The notes under the pieces are model-generated. The model did not search any database. It was given only the letters and a program-made list of their open reading frames with translations, and had not been told where the DNA came from. From positions 82,858 through 146,857 of the forward strand of contig NZ_BMTS01000017.1 in the NCBI RefSeq assembly GCF_014649795.1: a DNA stretch of 64,000 nucleotides, read 5' to 3'. Of the stretch, positions 1-7,520 are shown piece after piece (position 1 is the first letter of the stretch; each line of letters begins with the position of its first letter). Source of the DNA: Streptomyces melanogenes (GTDB taxonomy: Bacteria > Actinomycetota > Actinomycetes > Streptomycetales > Streptomycetaceae). A program made the position numbers and the translations under genes.

Positions 1-83
1 GTTGCGGGCGTCAGCCCCGTAAGAGTGGCCGCCGCGAGGCCGACGGCGAGTAGGGAAGCCTTGCGGGTGTTTCTGCTTCGCAC
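1..83 (-). CDS. Secreted protein, N-terminal fragment (runs off window)
   Basis: The minus strand has a GTG at 83-81 preceded by an AAGGA-type ribosome binding site. It opens a frame that reads VRSRNTRKASLLAVGLAAAT and onward to the window edge. A basic start followed by a hydrophobic Leu/Ala-rich stretch is a typical Sec signal peptide, so the product is probably exported. The mature part lies outside the window and the function cannot be told. It is transcribed divergently from the DUF1737 gene. Confidence 0.6.
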   Translation of the reverse strand, partial: MRSRNTRKASLLAVGLAAATLTGLTPA

Positions 84-175
84 GATGATGCTCGTCCTTC
101 GTCCCGTCAACTGGTGTGGCCCCGATTCTGGTTTCCGGGGCCCAACGGCACATCGCGGGAAGGCGGGAGAATTCG

Positions 176-193
176 CTCCCCCGATCGGGGGAG
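176..193. promoter_or_regulatory. Perfect 18-bp palindrome, possible operator
   Basis: CTCCCCCGATCGGGGGAG is a perfect inverted repeat between two divergent genes (starts at 83 and 321). A near-identical copy with GCTC at its centre lies at 3672-3689, upstream of another gene. Recurrence at two promoter regions suggests a binding site for a dimeric regulator. A terminator-like hairpin is the alternative, but there is no T-run. Confidence 0.4.
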
Positions 194-320
194 GCCGCCG
201 GTGGGCCGTCCGGCCCGGCGATTGGGCCGACGCCGGGGCCGGAATGAGGGTGAACGGCTGCTCGCTGCGGGCGGAGAGGGGCCGGCCCGGTGAACGGGTG
301 CATCTGGCATCCTTCACCTC

Positions 321-506
321 ATGAGGACGCCACCAGACGGACTACCGATCTACCGGGTCTTGACCGGGCCGGACGACGCCACGTTCTGCCAACGTGTGAG
401 CGAAGCGATCAGCCTTGGCTACGAACTACATGAAGGTCCTGCCATCTCCTTCAACGGTGAGAGAGTCATCGTCGCTCAGGCGCTCCTCTGGCCAACCCAG
501 CCGTAG
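321..506 (+). CDS. DUF1737-type small protein
   Basis: A 61-residue protein. Residues 10-60 match what I know of DUF1737: YRVLTG near the start, a central helix (VSEAISLGYELHEGP) and a short final strand (VIVAQALLWP). These are small cytoplasmic proteins of unknown function. The ATG at 321 has no clear ribosome binding site but is the only start that gives the whole domain. It stands alone, with a divergent secreted protein upstream and the TetR gene convergent downstream. Confidence 0.8.
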   Translation: MRTPPDGLPIYRVLTGPDDATFCQRVSEAISLGYELHEGPAISFNGERVIVAQALLWPTQP

Positions 507-615
507 GGATGTGAAATGACCGCCGGGGCGACGTCCACCTGTGCGTACGGTGGACGGTCTGCCAACAAGCGGCACCGCAACCACGGGCCGCACTCGTCTC
601 TCCCCCGGCCACCCG

Positions 616-1296
616 TCAGCTTGAGACGCGGGCCTCGATGCCGTCGAGGAGGAAGTCGAGGCCGGTCCAGAAGGTTTGGTCGGCGTCCAGGTGGGGGCCG
701 TCGTGGACGAGCGAGGCCAGCGCGGGGAATCGGCCGGTGGCGAAGGTCCGCTGCAGATAAGGCCCGAAGGTGGCCTGCCACTGCTGCTTGTCCATCCCCG
801 AGGTCCGCTCGGCGCGCCGCTCGGTGATCTCCCGGCGTACCGCGCCGATCACGTACGCATTGACCGCGGCGACCGCCGGCACGACCGTGTCCAGGTCGAC
901 GCCACTCATCGCGGCCAGCACGGACTCTCCGCTGGCCAGCGTGTTCGGCCCGAGCTGGGGGCGCCCGCCGAGCAGGTCGGCGAGCCATTCGTGCCGGTGG
1001 GCGGCTTGCCTCATGGCGTCGGCAAGGGACCACAGCACCTCTCGCCAACTGTCTCCGGTCGGCCTGATCTCCGCGTGAACCGCGTCGACCATCAGGTCGA
1101 GCAGCTCCTCCTTGGTGTCGATGTAGCCGTACAGCCGCATCGGTCCGACGTTCAGCGCCGCGGCGACCTTACGTAGCGACACCCCGTCCAGGCCGTCCGC
1201 ATCGGCGAGTTGGATCGCCGCTTGGACGATCCGCTCCCGGCTCAGCGGGGCCGGCATCGGTCGTTCCGGCGGCTCCGGCCGCTCCCACACCAACAT
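616..1296 (-). CDS. TetR-family repressor (TetR_C type)
   Basis: About 226 residues. The N-terminal HTH spans roughly residues 15-60 (LSRERIVQAAIQLADADG, then VSLRKVAAALNVGPMRLYGY), followed by an all-helical ligand-binding domain of the tetracycline-repressor type. I start at 1296 (MLVWERPEPP...) because this N-terminal extension is typical of the family; an upstream extension of the frame would run through the operators. It is divergent from the FAD monooxygenase at 1365 with 68 bp between them. That is the classic arrangement of a ligand-relieved repressor controlling a flavin monooxygenase and itself. The natural ligand is unknown; an aromatic or tetracycline-like compound is an inference from the partner. 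Confidence 0.87.
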   Translation of the reverse strand: MLVWERPEPPERPMPAPLSRERIVQAAIQLADADGLDGVSLRKVAAALNVGPMRLYGYIDTKEELLDLMVDAVHAEIRPTGDSWREVLWSLADAMRQAAHRHEWLADLLGGRPQLGPNTLASGESVLAAMSGVDLDTVVPAVAAVNAYVIGAVRREITERRAERTSGMDKQQWQATFGPYLQRTFATGRFPALASLVHDGPHLDADQTFWTGLDFLLDGIEARVSS

Positions 1297-1306
1297 GCCG
1301 ACGACA

Positions 1307-1351
1307 ATACAGCGTTGGGAGCGATACAGTGTATTGACGGATACAGTGCAT
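1307..1351. promoter_or_regulatory. Three 17-bp-spaced operator repeats in TetR/monooxygenase promoter
   Basis: ATACAG recurs at 1307, 1324 and 1341, exactly 17 bp apart. The central copy, ATACAGTGTAT (1324-1334), is a perfect 11-bp palindrome around one base; the outer copies read ATACAGCGTTG and ATACAGTGCAT. A -35-like TTGACG (1334-1339) lies between the second and third copies. Binding by the adjacent TetR protein would cover both divergent promoters. Confidence 0.65.
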
Positions 1352-1364
1352 CGAGGGGGCATCT

Positions 1365-2474
1365 ATGACCATCGCCATTGTCGGAGCAGGCCTGGGCGGC
1401 CTGACCCTTGCCCGGGTGCTGCACGTGAACGCCATCGACGCGGTGGTGTACGAACGCGAGTCGTCGCGTGACGCACGCGGTCAGGGCGGCATGCTCGACA
1501 TCCACTCCGGGCAGCGGGCGCTGCGCGAGGCCGGTCTCATGGACCAGTTCCACGCGATCGCCCGTGTCGAGGGGCAGGACATGCGGCTTCTGGAGCCGGA
1601 CGGCACCCTGCTGTTGCAGGAGGACACCCCCGAGGACGCCCCGCTTGAGCGTCCCGAGGTGGACCGTGCCGATCTGCGCAACCTGCTGCTGGACTCCCTT
1701 CCTGAACACGCGGTGCGCTGGGGGCACGCGTTCGAGTCCGCCGACAACGGCGTGCTGTACTTCGCCGACGGCAGCAGCGCGACGTACGACCTGCTCGTCG
1801 GCGCCGACGGCGCGAACTCACGGGTCCGTTCCCTGCTCACCGACGCCCGGCCGGCGCACATCGGGCAGAACGTCGTCGAGCTTGGCATTCCCGACATCGA
1901 CCGCACCCACCCCGACCTCGCGGCGATGGTCGGGCGCGGCAACTACTGGGTGCTCGGCGACGGGAAATCCCTGGCGGCACAGCGCAACGGCGACGGCCGC
2001 GTCCGTATCGGCCTCAGCTTCTACAACACCGCCGAGGACTGGTTCGCCACCAGCGGGATCCCGTTCGACGATCCGGCCGCGGCCCGGGCGCGGCTGATCG
2101 AGGAACTCAGCGGCTGGGACGCACGGTTCACCGCGCTGATCACGGCCTGCGACGACACGGTCCTGCCACGGTCGATCAGCGCGCTCCCCGTTGGCCTGAC
2201 CTGGCCGTCGACGCCGGGCGTCACGCTGCTCGGCGATGCCGCGCACTTGATGCCGCCGGTGGGGGAAGGCGCCAACATGGCACTGCTCGACGGCGCTCTG
2301 CTCGGCCTCGCGCTGGCCGCGCACCCTCACGACCATCCCGCCGCCGTCAGGGAATACGAAGCCGAGATGTTCGAACGCGCCAGCGCTGCCGCCCGGATGT
2401 GCGCGGACATGCAGGAATTACTGATGTCGCCGGACGCCAGCCAGAAGTTGCTCGCGTTCTTCCAACCCGGTTGA
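1365..2474 (+). CDS. FAD-dependent monooxygenase, TetX-like
   Basis: A 369-residue class A flavoprotein monooxygenase. It has the N-terminal dinucleotide motif VGAGLGGL (residues 5-12), the mid-protein GADGANSRVR motif near residue 147, and the C-terminal FAD-contacting GDAAHLMPP with GEGAN starting near residue 290. Such enzymes hydroxylate aromatic or polyketide substrates using NAD(P)H and O2. The overall look, including the short substrate domain and lack of a C-terminal thioredoxin-like domain, resembles the TetX group of tetracycline-inactivating enzymes, but the substrate is not provable here. A TTA codon at 2418-2420 suggests bldA-dependent translation. It is controlled by the divergent TetR gene. 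Confidence 0.88.
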   Translation: MTIAIVGAGLGGLTLARVLHVNAIDAVVYERESSRDARGQGGMLDIHSGQRALREAGLMDQFHAIARVEGQDMRLLEPDGTLLLQEDTPEDAPLERPEVDRADLRNLLLDSLPEHAVRWGHAFESADNGVLYFADGSSATYDLLVGADGANSRVRSLLTDARPAHIGQNVVELGIPDIDRTHPDLAAMVGRGNYWVLGDGKSLAAQRNGDGRVRIGLSFYNTAEDWFATSGIPFDDPAAARARLIEELSGWDARFTALITACDDTVLPRSISALPVGLTWPSTPGVTLLGDAAHLMPPVGEGANMALLDGALLGLALAAHPHDHPAAVREYEAEMFERASAAARMCADMQELLMSPDASQKLLAFFQPG

Positions 2475-2519
2475 TCCGCAGGGACGGAATTCGATGGCTA
2501 GGCCGGCGTCCGTGACTCC

Positions 2520-2631
2520 GGCTTGCGGCGACTTGCAGTGGCTCCACCCCAATCGGGCACAGGCGCAGGCGACTTCGGCCAACGCCGCCGCCCACCGGTG
2601 ACAAGGATCGAAAGTGGAGCCACCGCAAGCC
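2520..2631. repeat. Imperfect inverted repeat with 9-bp insertion in one arm
   Basis: The right arm GTGGAGCCACCGCAAGCC (2614-2631) is fully complementary to GGCTTGCGG (2520-2528) plus GTGGCTCCAC (2538-2547). The left arm is interrupted by nine bases (2529-2537). The 112-bp span between the monooxygenase stop and the next gene's end contains no gene. It could be a remnant of a small non-autonomous element or a folded 3' transcript end. Confidence 0.5.
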
Positions 2632-2702
2632 GCCCTCAAACACCCCGGAACCACGTCAGGACACCCCTGGTCGGGGCCCGGACACCCCCGGGCTTCGGGC
2701 GC

Positions 2703-3431
2703 TCAGAGCACGGCGCAGCCGATCGTGACAGGAGTACGTGCCGACCAGCGGCCCGAGACGACGTCGTAGGCCTGGGCGTAGCCGTTGGGGCGGCGGTCCC
2801 GGCGGGAGCAGTCGTTGAGGTTGGTGCGGATGCCGAAAGCACCACCGGCGTAGCCCTGCTGTGCGCGGGCGGTGGCGGTGGCGGACCACAGGAGGCGGTT
2901 GTCGGAGTTGCGCCGGACGAAGACCCTCACCTGACCGTAGTTGTAGTGGTCGCCGTTGAGCTGGATACGGGCGATGCCGTCGGGCGCGGTGCAGGTGTCG
3001 CCGTCGCACCGCGGGGCCGCGAACCAGCGGGTCTTCCAGAGTCGTGCGGACACCTTGCGGGAGTCGGCCAGCTGATTGTCCTGCCGGGCCTGCGAGCGGG
3101 TCGCCGGCTCCACGCAGACCACGTCACCGCTGAACGCCTCGCGCCACACGTAACCCTCCTTGCAGGCATAGGGGCCGTATCCCCCGTGCCCCGGGTCGCG
3201 GCGGCTCGCGGCCCGGCCGTTGTCGTACCGAGCCCGGTCACGCGTCGCCGGTGTGACGCACACGTGGTCGCTGGGCCGAGCCTCGCGCCACACGTAGCCC
3301 TGGCGGCAGGTGTCGGGCCCGAAGTCCTCGGCGGCCGCCGAGGGCGCGGTCGCCAGCACCGCCACGGCGGCCGTCATCATGACCGTCCCCACCAGCGCGG
3401 CGCGCGCGGTGATATCCATCGGACGCATCAA
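2703..3431 (-). CDS. Secreted protein with duplicated Cys motif
   Basis: A 242-residue exported protein. A signal peptide (residues 1-35, ending ATAPSAAA) is followed by two copies of a roughly 48-residue unit. Each has the pattern GP-x2-C-(R/K)-(Q/E)-GYVWREA, then VC-V-x-PATR, with two cysteines per unit. The C-terminal half (about 125-242) is a separate beta-rich domain with C..DTC and a final GCAVL. Start 3431 has AGGGGG five bases upstream. I recognise the duplicated unit from Streptomyces hypothetical exported proteins but know no function. It is single-gene and convergent with nothing close. Confidence 0.75.
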   Translation of the reverse strand: MMRPMDITARAALVGTVMMTAAVAVLATAPSAAAEDFGPDTCRQGYVWREARPSDHVCVTPATRDRARYDNGRAASRRDPGHGGYGPYACKEGYVWREAFSGDVVCVEPATRSQARQDNQLADSRKVSARLWKTRWFAAPRCDGDTCTAPDGIARIQLNGDHYNYGQVRVFVRRNSDNRLLWSATATARAQQGYAGGAFGIRTNLNDCSRRDRRPNGYAQAYDVVSGRWSARTPVTIGCAVL

Positions 3432-3670
3432 ATCCCCCTATCCCTGGTGGCTGCCTCCGGTGAAGCAGCTCAGTGCCGGAACAGACATGCCGCGCATCCA
3501 GCCGGGTTCCCCCGCACCGAAGCATGGCGCGGCCGCACCGCGCACTCGTGCATGGCCGTGCGCCGGAGCCGCCCCGGCCCGCAGCAGTGGCTGCTGGAGA
3601 ACGTCCGCGCTGCGGAGACGACGGGCGGCTCGGGCACCCGATTCTTGACAGACCGTCAGCTGCGGGCATA

Positions 3671-3690
3671 GCTCCCCCGCTCGGGGGAGC
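3671..3690. promoter_or_regulatory. Palindrome shared with 176-193
   Basis: GCTCCCCCGCTCGGGGGAGC has 8-bp perfect arms and lies 54 bp upstream of the GTG start of the membrane-protein gene at 3745. Apart from two central bases it is the same as the palindrome at 176-193. I read it as a probable operator; a hairpin in a 5' leader is the alternative. Confidence 0.4.
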
Positions 3691-3744
3691 TTGATCGTTC
3701 GCGCGGACGACGCCCTGTCGCCGAGGTTCGGCAACGGTGGAGTC

Positions 3745-4359
3745 GTGACGATCAAGCATTCCCTGGACGCCGCAGTGCGTCCGACCTCGCGCCGGGCACT
3801 CCGCCTTCGTGGGGGCAGGTGGGCCGGGTTCGCCGTTGCGGCGTGGGGGTTCCTCTTCGCGGTACCCAGTTTCGTCTGGGCCCTGGGTGGCACCTTCGGT
3901 GCACGGTCGACGGTGGCTCCTTCGCTGGTGAAGCTTGCCGAGGACCGGGTGACGTGGTTCCTGGCTGTTTTGTGGGTGACGGGTTTCCTCAAACTCTTCG
4001 GGGGGTTGGTCGGTATCGGCCTGACCCGCCGTCGCGGCACGTGGACGGGACCACTCACGGTGTTCTGCGGCGGTGGCGCGACGGTGCTGCTCATCTGGCA
4101 CGGATGTCTGTTCGTTGTCCACGGAGTGCTGGTCGAGGCCAGGGCACGCGCGGTCGCGCCCGATCTGGCCGGGCTGACCCGCTGGTACCTCTTCCTGTGG
4201 GGACCGTGGTTCATCGCCGGCGGTCTGGCCTTCGCCGCGGCCGTCACGCATTATGTCCGCCGATGCGACCGTCGGCGCAAAGTGTGGCTCTACGGCTGTG
4301 CAGGGACGCTGGGCGCGTTGTTCCTGTCGCTGGCCTCGACAGTCAGCGGGATCGGATGA
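3745..4359 (+). CDS. Integral membrane protein, DUF3995-like
   Basis: About 204 residues from a GTG at 3745 preceded by GGTGGAG. A TTG at 3691 in the same frame is less likely because it abuts the palindrome. Four hydrophobic segments are visible: the first (WAGFAVAAWGFLFAVPSFVW), then WFLAVLWVTGFLKLFGGLVG, VLLIWHGCLFVVHGVLV, and a last pair around LFLWGPWFIAGGLAFAAA. The Trp/Gly-rich first helix and WYLFLWGPWFIAGG resemble DUF3995 membrane proteins of unknown role. The C-terminal basic loop YVRRCDRRRK is probably cytoplasmic. There are no obvious operon partners. Confidence 0.72.
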   Translation: MTIKHSLDAAVRPTSRRALRLRGGRWAGFAVAAWGFLFAVPSFVWALGGTFGARSTVAPSLVKLAEDRVTWFLAVLWVTGFLKLFGGLVGIGLTRRRGTWTGPLTVFCGGGATVLLIWHGCLFVVHGVLVEARARAVAPDLAGLTRWYLFLWGPWFIAGGLAFAAAVTHYVRRCDRRRKVWLYGCAGTLGALFLSLASTVSGIG

Positions 4360-4589
4360 CCGTGCTGCACCCGCCTACACCTCGCAAGCCAGCGCGCCCA
4401 AGCAACGCCCGTGAGAGCACCCTCTCAAAGAGCCCTGTCTGCCTCACCGCCAACAACAGCAACACCAGTGACAGCGGGAGGGACGGGGCGCAGGCAGCGA
4501 TGACGACTCGGCGCTGCGCTCCTCTTCCCCACGGTGGCGTGGCTCGGCAGACTGATTCCGCGTGTCAACCGTGAGCGGGGGGGGAAGCC

Positions 4590-4913
4590 ATGGCATTCGA
4601 GGGCACGGAGCTGTCAGAGGCGATCGAAGCGGTGCGCGCCGGCCTCCTGGCCGCGCAGCAGGAACGGCCCGCTCCCGATATCCGCTTCACCGTCAAGGAA
4701 GTCGTCCTGGACTTCGTCATCGAGATCCGTAAGACGGCTGCGGCTTCGGGGGGCATCAAGGCATACGTGGTCGGCGCCGAAGCCCGCCGCGAACGCTCCG
4801 CCGGGCAGACGCACCGTATGACCGTCACCTTGCACACCGACGGACCGGTGATGGTCAGCGATCACGGCCAAGTCGGCGAGGACCCTGATCGTCGCGGACG
4901 GCCGTTCTCCTAG
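4590..4913 (+). CDS. Trypsin-co-occurring domain 2 (Trypco2) protein
   Basis: A 107-residue cytoplasmic protein. ELSEAIEAVRAGLLAAQ is followed by the strands IRFTVKEVVLDFVIEI and IKAYVVGAEA, then a THRMTVTL strand. This is the layout of the trypsin-co-occurring domain 2 family: a helix followed by a small beta sheet. These small domains sit next to trypsin-like proteases fused to NTPases in actinobacterial conflict systems, and exactly such a gene follows 11 bp downstream. The start has a strong GGGGGGAAG ribosome binding site. The likely role is a partner, regulator or substrate of the downstream protease; this is inferred from family co-occurrence. Confidence 0.85.
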   Translation: MAFEGTELSEAIEAVRAGLLAAQQERPAPDIRFTVKEVVLDFVIEIRKTAAASGGIKAYVVGAEARRERSAGQTHRMTVTLHTDGPVMVSDHGQVGEDPDRRGRPFS

Positions 4914-4924
4914 GCGGGCTCGCC

Positions 4925-7297
4925 ATGTCGTGGAACCGGACGGTCTCGGTCGAGTACCTCAACGGCGTCGGTGCCGGATGCGTGATCGCGCCCGGCCTGA
5001 TTCTGACCGCCCATCACCTGACGGGACCCGCCGCCGGGCGGGAAGCAGCGCACCGCGAGGTGCGCCTGCTCAGCGGCGGTCCCGGCCCCAGGGTCCCTGC
5101 TGAAGTGGCGTGGCATCGTGGAGACGCGGTGCTGCTGCGCTGCCGACCGGAGGATTTGGGGGAGGTATTCGCCCCCGTACGCTGGGGCGAGCTGACGTGT
5201 ACGAAGCCCTCGCCGGTACCGGAGTGTTCGGCGGTGGGCTTGCCCCGTGCGGCCCTGCGCAGCGGTCTGGACGCAGCGGGCGAGGCGTGGCAGTACCGGG
5301 CGCCTGCCACCGTGACCGGCCGGATCAATGTGGTCGACAACGCGTCCCACCCGTACAGCCTGCAGATCGACGGGCAGCCGCCCGAGGGCGAAGCGGGCTC
5401 CTCTCCATGGCGGGGGATCTCCGGCGCCGGTGTGTTCTGCGAGGACCTGCTGCTGGGCCTGGTCACCACCGCACCCCGGGGATGGAATCACGGTCGTCTG
5501 GAGGCTCTGCCGGTGCGGCAGTTGCTCGACGACCCGGGGCTCTGCGACATCATCGAGCAGGCCACCGGAATGCGCCCGAGACTGGAGCCCGCGGACATCG
5601 ACGGGCTCTTCGACAACCCGCCCCAACCCGCGTCGGCCGCCTCCTATCTGCTCTCGCCCCGCTCCGAAACAGTGGAGTTCACCGGCCTCGACACCGAACT
5701 GAGCACCCTGTGGGAATGGTCCACCAGCGCGAGGACGATGGACATCGCGGTCGTCCACGGGCCCGGCGGCATCGGCAAGACCCGTATGGCCACGGAACTC
5801 GCCCGTCGGCTGTCCGAACGCCGACCCGAAGCCGAACGGCACGATGGCCGGGACGTCCCCTGGACCGCCGGGTTCCTGTCCGAGGAGCCAGTGCTGCAGC
5901 CCCCGCCGTACGCCATGCTCCGCCATCTGGTCCGCCCCGTACTGGTCGTCGTCGACTACGCCGAATCCCGCCTGCCCCAAGTCGAACAGTTGCTGGCCGC
6001 ACTGGCCACCCACCAGGCTCCCGGCCGCCGCATCCGCGTGCTCCTGCTGGCCCGCTCCATCGACGTGTGGTGGAGACAGCTGCGGATCCGCCACGCCGCA
6101 CTGACCACCGGCCTCGCCCTGGCCCTCGCACCCCAGGCTCTCTACCGGAACACCGATCGCCGCCAGGTCCGCGACCACGCCGCACGCGACTTCAGCCGCC
6201 GACTGGCCACACTGCACCGAGCCGGCGTGCCCGACGACTGGAGTGCCGACGACGTCCGCGAGCAACTCCACATCGCCGCCGTCCCGTCCACACCCGACAC
6301 CGCTATCGGAGAAAGCTCCACCGCCCTCGCCGTCCGCGATACCGACGACGTCCCGGATCAACTCCGTGCCGATGCCCCGCCTCCGCCCGACACCGCAGCG
6401 GAGGCCGACGCGGTGGTCCTCGCCGTACACATGGACGCCCTCGCCCGGGTGCTGCTCGACACCCCCGACCGGTTCACCGATGACATCGCTGCCCAGACCG
6501 TACTCATCGAGCACGAGATGAAGCACGTCCAACGCGCCGCGCGCAAGGAGCAGCTGGACCTCGACTTCGACCTGCTGCGCGCCCTGATCACCGTGCAGGG
6601 CATGGGACGCGCCAGGACCAAAGGCGAGGCGACTTCCGTCTTCGAGACCGCCTGGGACTTCTACTACCGCGGCTTCGCCGCTCCCCCTGTCCTCGCCCCG
6701 GACACCATCCTTAAGCTGCGCCGTATGGCCCGCGCCCTCTACCCCGCTCCCGACCGAACGTACCTGGGAGGCATCGGCCCCGACGCGCTCCTCGCCGCCC
6801 TCATCGCTCAACACGAGGCCCCCAACGCCGATGAGGGGGAGGAAGATGACGAGGACGAGGACCACGGATTCCTCGACCGAGTACTGAGCAGTCCCCGTCT
6901 CGGTGAGCATCAGCGCCGCCAGTGCATGGTCATGCTGGTGCGCGCCCTGCCCACTCAGCCACAGCTGCTGCGCGGCGCCGCCCGCGTCGTCGCCGCGCAC
7001 ACCGACACCTTGCGCGGCCCCGCCGACGCCGCTGCGGGACAACTCCCGCCGGGAGAACGCACCGACTGGCTGGGCGCCATCGAGCGAGCATCCGTAGCCC
7101 TCGACACGAGGCACCGCAAGGCCGAGCCCGTCCCTACGCCCGAGTCTCCGCCAGGGCAGAATCTCCCGCCGCGCGCTCGGGCTAGGTCACTGACCCAGTG
7201 GGCGGACGACCTCACCGACCTCCAAGCGGCGGCCGTGGTCGCCGTCGCCGTCCTGATCGTGGCCGCGATCATCGTGCCCCTCCTGCTCACCGGCTGA
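4925..7297 (+). CDS. Trypsin-like protease fused to STAND-type NTPase, tail-anchored
   Basis: A 790-residue fusion. Residues 1-200 form a trypsin-fold domain with an apparently intact triad: His31 in LTAHH, Asp67 in RGDAVLL and Ser166 in GISGAGVF. Residues about 250-480 are a P-loop NTPase with Walker A GPGGIGKT (279-286) and Walker B VLVVVDYAES (Asp344). A long helical region follows, interrupted by a low-complexity acidic stretch (EGEEDDEDEDH). Residues about 765-788 are one hydrophobic helix that could anchor the C-terminus in the membrane. The fusion plus the upstream Trypco2 gene matches NTP-dependent conflict systems of multicellular actinobacteria, in which NTPase sensing is thought to switch on an effector. 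What triggers it and what it cleaves are unknown. Confidence 0.88.
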   Translation: MSWNRTVSVEYLNGVGAGCVIAPGLILTAHHLTGPAAGREAAHREVRLLSGGPGPRVPAEVAWHRGDAVLLRCRPEDLGEVFAPVRWGELTCTKPSPVPECSAVGLPRAALRSGLDAAGEAWQYRAPATVTGRINVVDNASHPYSLQIDGQPPEGEAGSSPWRGISGAGVFCEDLLLGLVTTAPRGWNHGRLEALPVRQLLDDPGLCDIIEQATGMRPRLEPADIDGLFDNPPQPASAASYLLSPRSETVEFTGLDTELSTLWEWSTSARTMDIAVVHGPGGIGKTRMATELARRLSERRPEAERHDGRDVPWTAGFLSEEPVLQPPPYAMLRHLVRPVLVVVDYAESRLPQVEQLLAALATHQAPGRRIRVLLLARSIDVWWRQLRIRHAALTTGLALALAPQALYRNTDRRQVRDHAARDFSRRLATLHRAGVPDDWSADDVREQLHIAAVPSTPDTAIGESSTALAVRDTDDVPDQLRADAPPPPDTAAEADAVVLAVHMDALARVLLDTPDRFTDDIAAQTVLIEHEMKHVQRAARKEQLDLDFDLLRALITVQGMGRARTKGEATSVFETAWDFYYRGFAAPPVLAPDTILKLRRMARALYPAPDRTYLGGIGPDALLAALIAQHEAPNADEGEEDDEDEDHGFLDRVLSSPRLGEHQRRQCMVMLVRALPTQPQLLRGAARVVAAHTDTLRGPADAAAGQLPPGERTDWLGAIERASVALDTRHRKAEPVPTPESPPGQNLPPRARARSLTQWADDLTDLQAAAVVAVAVLIVAAIIVPLLLTG

Positions 7298-7418
7298 CAC
7301 GGCACAGACCAGCCGTGCCCTGGAAGCCGAGCGTGGCCGACCACGTCGACAAAGTGCAGGCGTTCGCCCCCTCTCCTCGCTAGGTGTCCGTCGAGGCCAG
7401 TCCAGACACCACCCGGAT

Positions 7419-7440
7419 GGGCGACTCTGTCCGCCCTTTT
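7419..7440 (+). terminator. Weak intrinsic terminator
   Basis: GGGCG (7419-7423) and CGCCC (7432-7436) can pair around an 8-base loop and are followed by TTTT. It lies 120 bp after the protease-NTPase stop codon. The stem is short, so the assignment is tentative. Confidence 0.4.
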
Positions 7441-7520
7441 GGTTACATTCCGTGTTCACGCGGCGCGCAACGGGCAGATCACCTTGGGTATTTGCCGCTA
7501 GCTGATCGCCTGCAGTCACC

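Noticed and set aside
2523..3671. Long plus-strand frame overlapping the secreted protein at 2703-3431
   Set aside because: It is the mirror of a real minus-strand gene with a signal peptide and duplicated motif; G+C-rich DNA produces such open frames by chance.
4910..7114. 734-codon minus-strand frame opposite the trypsin-NTPase gene
   Set aside because: Composition is that of an antisense shadow; the plus strand has motifs in the right order with a Walker A and a catalytic triad.
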